From M55B129 sp964506505 (GTDB lineage: Bacteria > Bacillota > Dethiobacteria > DTU022), in contig CAZDKY010000026.1 in assembly GCA_964506505.1 (NCBI GenBank), forward strand, positions 1 through 26,717: a stretch of 26,717 nt of DNA, read 5' to 3'. Under the pieces are notes generated by a model that saw nothing but the letters and a program-made list of their open reading frames with translations, did no database searches and was not told the DNA's origin. The position numbers were made by a program, and so were the translations under genes. Positions 22,786-26,717 of the stretch are shown one piece after another; positions within the stretch are counted from its first letter, which is position 1; every line of letters starts with the position of its first letter.

Positions 22786-24582
22786 GTGTTGGAAGAACTG
22801 AAAAGTATTCAGGGATTCCTGCAACAGGCTACGGGCGCATTTGCAGGAGTCGTTGATATTGAAATTGGCATTATCAGTAAAAATTTAGAGGTTATCGCCG
22901 GCAGCGGTTATTTTGAAAAAGAAGTCGGCGTCACCTATGATAAAGGTTGTATGACTTACCGGTTGATTTCGGCTGAAGGTGAAGATTCAATTCTGGTCGA
23001 GAACACCGCTCATGCCGTTTGCTGTTCAGAGTGTACCTATGCCGATAAGTGTGAAGTCCTTGCATTTTTGATGATGCCCATAATTTTCGAGAATGGAAAG
23101 ATTGGGAGCATTTCATTGCTGGCCCTGACAGAAATGCAAAGGCGTAAATTGTTGAACCAGTATCAGAAGATGCATAATTTCCTCAATAAACTCTGTAATA
23201 CAATCACCATTTCCCTCAATGAAAAGAAAATGGAAACCAGGGTTACCAGCCTGATGAATCAATTTCGGGATGTGATCAATTCGATCCACGAGGGGATTAT
23301 TTCGATTAACCGGCAGGGGATCATCATCAACATCAATCATACCGCCAGGAATATCCTGGGGCTTGACAGTCAGAAAAAAAGCGGTCGACATATCAACACG
23401 CTTTTTACCGGTCTGGATCTTGAAGAGGTTTTTGAGAACAACCACAGCAACGGTGGAGAAGAATATTATGGGAAAGAGATTACTTTAAGAAAACCGGATA
23501 GTAAAAAGGTGCAGCTGTTTTATAATACAACCATGATGTATGAAGACGAAAGGATCTCGGGAGCAGTTTTATCTTTCAGGAAAAGAGAAGAAGTTGAAAG
23601 GCTGGTCAAAAGGATAATCGGGGAAAAGAAGAAAACCACATTTTCCGGGATCATCGGCACAAGCAGTGAGATGACTAATATCAAAAAGAAAATGCAATTG
23701 ATTGCGGCCACTGATTCCACTGTCCTGATCCGGGGCGAAACGGGAACCGGAAAAAGTGTGTTTGCCAGAGCGATTCATGAAGAAAGCCCGCGCCGCAGCA
23801 AGCCCTTTGTGGCGATAAGCTGCGCGGCAATTCCTGCCCCCTTGCTGGAATCGGAACTTTTTGGTTATGAAGAAGGAGCTTTTACCGGTGCTCGCAAAGG
23901 CGGTAAACCGGGAAAATTTGAACTGGCTCACGGGGGAACTATTTTCCTTGATGAAATTGGGGACATGCCTATTGATTTTCAGGTTAAACTGCTCAATGTA
24001 ATCGAAAATAAAAATATTGCCCGCATCGGTGGAGTCTCTTTCCGGGACGTTGATGTGCGCATTATTGGCGCGACAAACCGGGATCTGGAGGATCTTATTC
24101 GGGAAGGCAAGTTCAGGGAGGATCTTTACTACCGTATTAACGTTATTCCTTTCACCCTTCCTGTTTTGCAGGATCGCAAAGATGATATATTGCTGTTGAT
24201 GCACCATTTTCTCGATTACTACTGTGCCAGGTTGAATAAAAAAATAATTGGTTTTCGAGAAGATGTGCGGGAAGCTTTACTAGCTTATCCCTGGCCCGGG
24301 AATGTGCGGGAACTGGAAAATGCCGTTGAATACGCTGTTAACATTGAAGCTGCAGATAAAATTAGTCGGAGCAGCTTACCGGAAAAGATTATCAGGTACT
24401 TTGGTGAATCGGATACCGCCGGTCTGGAAGATCTCACTTCCCTGGAAAAGAAAGCCATTAAAGCTGCCCTCCAGAAATACGGCCACAGTACATTCGGCAA
24501 GGAAAAAGCCGCTTCGGCTCTCGGTATCAGCAGGGCTACCCTCTATCGTAAATTAAAAGCAATCAATATTGACGTGTCTTGA
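22786..24582 (+). CDS. Sigma-54-dependent transcriptional activator (sensor + PAS + AAA+ + Fis HTH)
   Basis: 598 residues from GTG 22786 (SD GGAGG, 22776-22780; TTG 22789 is an alternative). Domain order: an N-terminal GAF-like sensor (1-145) with a cysteine group C55, C79, C80, C83 and C89; a PAS domain (about 155-265); an AAA+ domain with Walker A GETGTGKS (317-324), ESELFG, the sigma-54 contact loop GAFTGA (364-369) and Walker B IFLDE (386-390); then PWPGNVRELENAVEY and a C-terminal Fis-type helix-turn-helix (KEKAASALGISRATLYRKLK). It should open sigma-54 promoters in response to a small molecule or redox/metal state. Its likely target is the -24/-12 promoter at 24763, reached through three palindromic sites just past its stop codon. 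Confidence 0.95.
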   Translation: MLEELKSIQGFLQQATGAFAGVVDIEIGIISKNLEVIAGSGYFEKEVGVTYDKGCMTYRLISAEGEDSILVENTAHAVCCSECTYADKCEVLAFLMMPIIFENGKIGSISLLALTEMQRRKLLNQYQKMHNFLNKLCNTITISLNEKKMETRVTSLMNQFRDVINSIHEGIISINRQGIIININHTARNILGLDSQKKSGRHINTLFTGLDLEEVFENNHSNGGEEYYGKEITLRKPDSKKVQLFYNTTMMYEDERISGAVLSFRKREEVERLVKRIIGEKKKTTFSGIIGTSSEMTNIKKKMQLIAATDSTVLIRGETGTGKSVFARAIHEESPRRSKPFVAISCAAIPAPLLESELFGYEEGAFTGARKGGKPGKFELAHGGTIFLDEIGDMPIDFQVKLLNVIENKNIARIGGVSFRDVDVRIIGATNRDLEDLIREGKFREDLYYRINVIPFTLPVLQDRKDDILLLMHHFLDYYCARLNKKIIGFREDVREALLAYPWPGNVRELENAVEYAVNIEAADKISRSSLPEKIIRYFGESDTAGLEDLTSLEKKAIKAALQKYGHSTFGKEKAASALGISRATLYRKLKAINIDVS

Positions 24583-24676
24583 TTTGAGAAATATTATCAA
24601 TATGAGAAAAACCTATATAGCATATAAATTACTGTCTTTAAAATATTCTGAGGATTCCTTTCTTCTCAATTTGAGA
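24577..24676. promoter_or_regulatory. Three copies of a 13-bp palindromic element (candidate enhancer sites)
   Basis: Copies at 24577-24589 (TCTTGATTTGAGA), 24595-24607 (TATCAATATGAGA) and 24664-24676 (TCTCAATTTGAGA). The third is a perfect palindrome (TCTCAA-T-TTGAGA) and the other two match it at 11 of 13 positions. They lie roughly 85-185 bp upstream of the -24 box, the usual place for enhancer sites of sigma-54 activators. The first copy overlaps the activator's stop codon. Confidence 0.72.
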
Positions 24677-24681
24677 TAGAG

Positions 24682-24715
24682 CCCGCTTTCACAAAAAGTG
24701 GGTTTATTTTATTTT
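24682..24715 (+). terminator. Intrinsic terminator after the sigma-54 activator gene
   Basis: CCCGCTTT (24682-24689) pairs with AAAGTGGG (24695-24702), with one G-U pair and loop CACAA, followed by TTTATTTTATTTT. It insulates the activator from the sigma-54 promoter downstream. Confidence 0.8.
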
Positions 24716-24762
24716 GTCCTTCAATTGTCGTCTTTTTTGCTATTTTTCCGTCAATCGGACAG

Positions 24763-24778
24763 TGGCACGAATATTGCA
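24763..24778 (+). promoter_or_regulatory. Sigma-54 (-24/-12) promoter for the BCCT transporter operon
   Basis: TGGCAC (24763-24768), 5 bp, TTGCA (24774-24778): an exact match to the RpoN consensus TGGCAC-N5-TTGCA. The start would be near 24789, giving a leader of about 135 nt before the transporter. It lies directly behind a sigma-54 activator gene. Confidence 0.9.
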
Positions 24779-24870
24779 CTTATAGAATCATGCAGGGTGC
24801 GAGTGTGGGAACAAAGGTATATTCAACTTCAACATGGATTGGGTCCAATCTAAACGAAAGGAGCTGATAA

Positions 24871-24966
24871 ATGAATTTTAAGCAGTCTCTCTTTATAGAT
24901 CTTATTTTAAGGAGGTATTTGTTTTGCAAAACGGAGGTAGCCTTTATACCAAGCCGACTTTCCTGA
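24871..24966 (+). CDS. Possible 31-residue leader ORF overlapping the transporter start
   Basis: ATG 24871 has an excellent SD (GAAAGGAG, 24856-24863, 7 nt spacing). The frame encodes 31 residues beginning MNFKQSLFIDLILRR and stops at TGA 24964-24966, inside the transporter gene in another frame (the transporter starts at TTG 24924). The overlap could couple translation of the transporter to that of the leader. No family or repeated codon run suggests classical attenuation. It may be only a spare ATG behind a chance SD. Confidence 0.4.
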   Translation: MNFKQSLFIDLILRRYLFCKTEVAFIPSRLS

Positions 24967-26495
24967 TTGCCCTGATTGTTATGCTGGTATTTGTTATTCT
25001 TGGTGTTGCCATGCCGGAATCTTTCGGTGCGGCAATGGATAGTGCTTTCAACTATATGGTTGGTTCGTGGGGTTGGTCTTTCATTCTTTGCGGCAGTATA
25101 TTCCTCTTTTTAATCGTATTCTTACTACTCAGCCCGGTAGGTGAAATCAAACTGGGTGAAGATGATGAAAAACCTGTCTATTCCAATCAAGTGTGGTTTG
25201 CCATGCTCTTCAGTTGCGGCATGGGTATCGGCCTGCTTTTCTGGGGTGTGTCTGAGCCGATCTGGCATTACATGTGGCCGCCTTTTGGTGAACCGAATAC
25301 TGCGGAAGCTGTGCATGTGGCCATGCGCTATGCTTTTTTCCACTGGGGATTCCACCCCTGGGCCATTTATGCTGTGGTGGCCGGTTCGCTGGCCTATTTT
25401 TCCTATCGCAAGGGGCTGCCCATGCTGCTTAGTTCCTGCCTGGAACCGATTCTCGGGCGCAAGGGTATTGAAGGGCCCTGGGGCATACTGGTTAACATTA
25501 TTGGCGTTTTTGCCACCCTCTTCGGGCTGGCTACTTCGCTGGGACTTGGTGCTATGCAGATTGCTTCAGGTTTGGAAAGCCTCTTTGGCATTCCAAGTAC
25601 CGGTGTAGTCTGGGTGATTATTGTTGCTGTAGTCACTGCTGCGGCAGTTATCTCCACTGCAACCGGTATTGACCGCGGCATAAAATGGTTAAGCCAGATC
25701 AATATCTGGGTGGCCGGGATTCTTATGTTGCTAGTCTTTATAGTCGGGCCAACGCTCTTTATACTCAATATTTTCACCCATGCTACCGGTGATTACCTGC
25801 AGAATATCATTTACATGTCATTTGGCCTTGACGCGGCCGGTTCCGGCACGGAAGGCTGGTATGCAGCCTGGACTATCTTCTACTGGGCCTGGTGGATTGC
25901 CTGGGCGCCGTTTGTGGGAACCTTCATTGCCCGTATTTCCCGTGGGCGCACCATCCGCAACTTCATTGTCGGTGTGATGCTGGTCCCCGTAGCGGTGAGT
26001 CTGGTCTGGTTCAGCGTCTTCGGTGGTTCGGCTCTTTACACTGAGCATTTTGGTGCTGGTGGACTGGTTGATGCTGTTTCGGCCAGTGAAGCATCCGGCT
26101 TCTTTGCTCTGCTTTCGGGCTTTCCCGCTTCTACCCTGCTGATTGTGGTGGCCATGTTCTCGGTGGCGATCTTCTTTATCACTTCCTCCGACTCCGGGAC
26201 TTATGTTAACGGTATGCTTACCTCTGGTGGAGATCCCAACCCACCGTTGCAGCTGCGGATAATCTGGGGAGTTCTTGAAGGAGTCATTGCTGCCATCCTG
26301 CTCTTCACCGGCGGCCTCGGAGCCCTGCAGACCTCTTCAATTATCGGCGGGTTCCCTTTCATGATTATCATGGTGTTAATGCTTTACTGCCTGATGAAGG
26401 CGCTTTTCCAGGAGAGGCGTGAAGGGACCCTGCCTCTGGAAAAGAAACGGATTGAAGATGCCATTAACGAATTAAAATCCGACAATAAAATGTAG
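24924..26495 (+). CDS. BCCT-family betaine/carnitine/choline-type transporter
   Basis: 523 residues starting at TTG 24924 with SD AAGGAGG (24909-24915, 8 nt spacing). It has twelve membrane spans. BCCT signatures are SCGMGIGLLFWGVSEPIWHYM (about 97-117, the unwound substrate-binding helix) and the Trp-rich binding box GWYAAWTIFYWAWWIAWAPF (311-330), followed by VGTFIARISRGRTIRNFI. SSDSGTYVNGMLTSGG comes near the end. The MGIG glycine segment resembles BetP-type Na+-coupled carriers more than the CaiT antiporter. It should import a quaternary ammonium compound such as glycine betaine, choline, carnitine or proline betaine. Placement behind a sigma-54 promoter and before a corrinoid protein suggests the compound is eaten, not only stored as an osmolyte. 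Confidence 0.95.
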   Translation: MQNGGSLYTKPTFLIALIVMLVFVILGVAMPESFGAAMDSAFNYMVGSWGWSFILCGSIFLFLIVFLLLSPVGEIKLGEDDEKPVYSNQVWFAMLFSCGMGIGLLFWGVSEPIWHYMWPPFGEPNTAEAVHVAMRYAFFHWGFHPWAIYAVVAGSLAYFSYRKGLPMLLSSCLEPILGRKGIEGPWGILVNIIGVFATLFGLATSLGLGAMQIASGLESLFGIPSTGVVWVIIVAVVTAAAVISTATGIDRGIKWLSQINIWVAGILMLLVFIVGPTLFILNIFTHATGDYLQNIIYMSFGLDAAGSGTEGWYAAWTIFYWAWWIAWAPFVGTFIARISRGRTIRNFIVGVMLVPVAVSLVWFSVFGGSALYTEHFGAGGLVDAVSASEASGFFALLSGFPASTLLIVVAMFSVAIFFITSSDSGTYVNGMLTSGGDPNPPLQLRIIWGVLEGVIAAILLFTGGLGALQTSSIIGGFPFMIIMVLMLYCLMKALFQERREGTLPLEKKRIEDAINELKSDNKM

Positions 26496-26563
26496 CAGTT
26501 ATAGGTGACAGCCGGGCCAGATTTAAAAATAGCCTGGAACGTCTATAAAGGAATAAGGGACAA

Positions 26564-26593
26564 GCCGCCGGATGCTCTGGCGCATCCGGCGGC
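26564..26593 (+). other. 12-bp GC-rich hairpin between transporter and corrinoid gene
   Basis: GCCGCCGGATGC (26564-26575) and its exact complement (26582-26593) flank a 6-nt loop. No T-run follows, so it is unlikely to be an intrinsic terminator. It may protect or process the mRNA, giving unequal amounts of transporter and corrinoid protein. Confidence 0.65.
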
Positions 26594-26638
26594 CTGTGCC
26601 GATTCCGATATAAAGCCTAAAGAAAGGAGTGCATTGAA

Positions 26639-26717
26639 GTGGCAGAATTTGAAGCATTGGCCCAGACGATCATAGATTGTGACGCGGGGAAGGCTGATGA
26701 GCTGACACGCAAGATGG
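26639..26717 (+). CDS. Corrinoid (B12-binding) methyltransferase protein, N-terminal fragment
   Basis: GTG 26639, with SD AAAGGAG 9 nt upstream, opens a frame to the window edge. The 26 visible residues (AEFEALAQTIIDCDAGKADE, then LTRKM) resemble the helical cap that begins methylamine/betaine corrinoid proteins (MttC/MtbC/MtgC type: xLAxAIIxGDxxKAxELTxxA). These proteins carry the cobalamin methyl acceptor between a substrate methyltransferase and a second methyltransferase acting on tetrahydrofolate or CoM. The cobalamin-binding DxHxxG motif would lie outside the window. It is probably in one operon with the BCCT transporter. So little sequence is visible that another helical protein is possible. 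Confidence 0.75.
   Translation, partial: MAEFEALAQTIIDCDAGKADELTRKM

Overview
The window looks like a chromosomal piece of an anaerobic Firmicute of the class Clostridia. Three things suggest this: strong Shine-Dalgarno sites with many GTG and TTG starts, sigma-A promoters close to consensus, and a gene set containing an MttB-superfamily methyltransferase without pyrrolysine, a corrinoid protein, a BCCT betaine carrier, a Nif3/C4-zinc-ribbon pair, carbamate kinase and an acetyl-CoA hydrolase/transferase-type enzyme. Moderate GC with AT-rich spacers fits. No rRNA, tRNA, CRISPR array, insertion sequence or phage gene was seen. The taxonomic placement is inference.

Layout. 1-450 is the 3' end of a gene with a biotinyl/lipoyl-like domain and a C-terminal zinc ribbon. 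661-2052 holds a divergent sirtuin and, facing it, a DUF308/HdeD membrane protein, with a shared bidirectional terminator. 2300-5256 holds carbamate kinase, a thermonuclease-like lipoprotein (minus strand) and the tRNA 2-thiouridylase MnmA. 5281-7493 is a compact unit: perfect consensus promoter, candidate operator, TetR regulator, radical SAM/SPASM-like protein, terminator. 7734-9800 holds a nitrilase-family amidase and a DUF418 membrane protein. 10114-16473 holds a CoA-transferase, an XdhC-like protein with unusual domain order, a membrane-anchored 5'-nucleotidase-family protein and the MttB-like methyltransferase. 16677-16937 looks like a deleted class-IV aminotransferase remnant. 16952-22180 runs Nif3-like protein, C4 zinc-ribbon coiled-coil protein, TPR-like membrane protein, TatC and a long MORN-repeat protein.

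The most coherent system is at the right end (22288-26717). A YbaK/ProX-type editing-domain protein is translationally coupled to a sigma-54 activator with a cysteine-bearing sensor domain. Three copies of a 13-bp palindromic element begin at the activator's stop codon, followed by an intrinsic terminator, a textbook -24/-12 promoter (TGGCAC-N5-TTGCA), a small leader ORF, a BCCT transporter, a long GC-rich hairpin, and the start of a corrinoid protein that runs off the window. I read this as a sigma-54-switched uptake and demethylation operon for a quaternary amine (glycine betaine, proline betaine, carnitine or similar). The substrate cannot be named from this window. The MttB-like enzyme at 15007 is about 10 kb away and could belong to the same physiology.

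Other items worth attention: the sirtuin has lost the usual NAD-loop residues but keeps its catalytic His and zinc cysteines; the XdhC-like protein seems to carry CoxI-like halves on both sides of its Rossmann domain; and the MORN protein has about 22 near-perfect 23-residue repeats.
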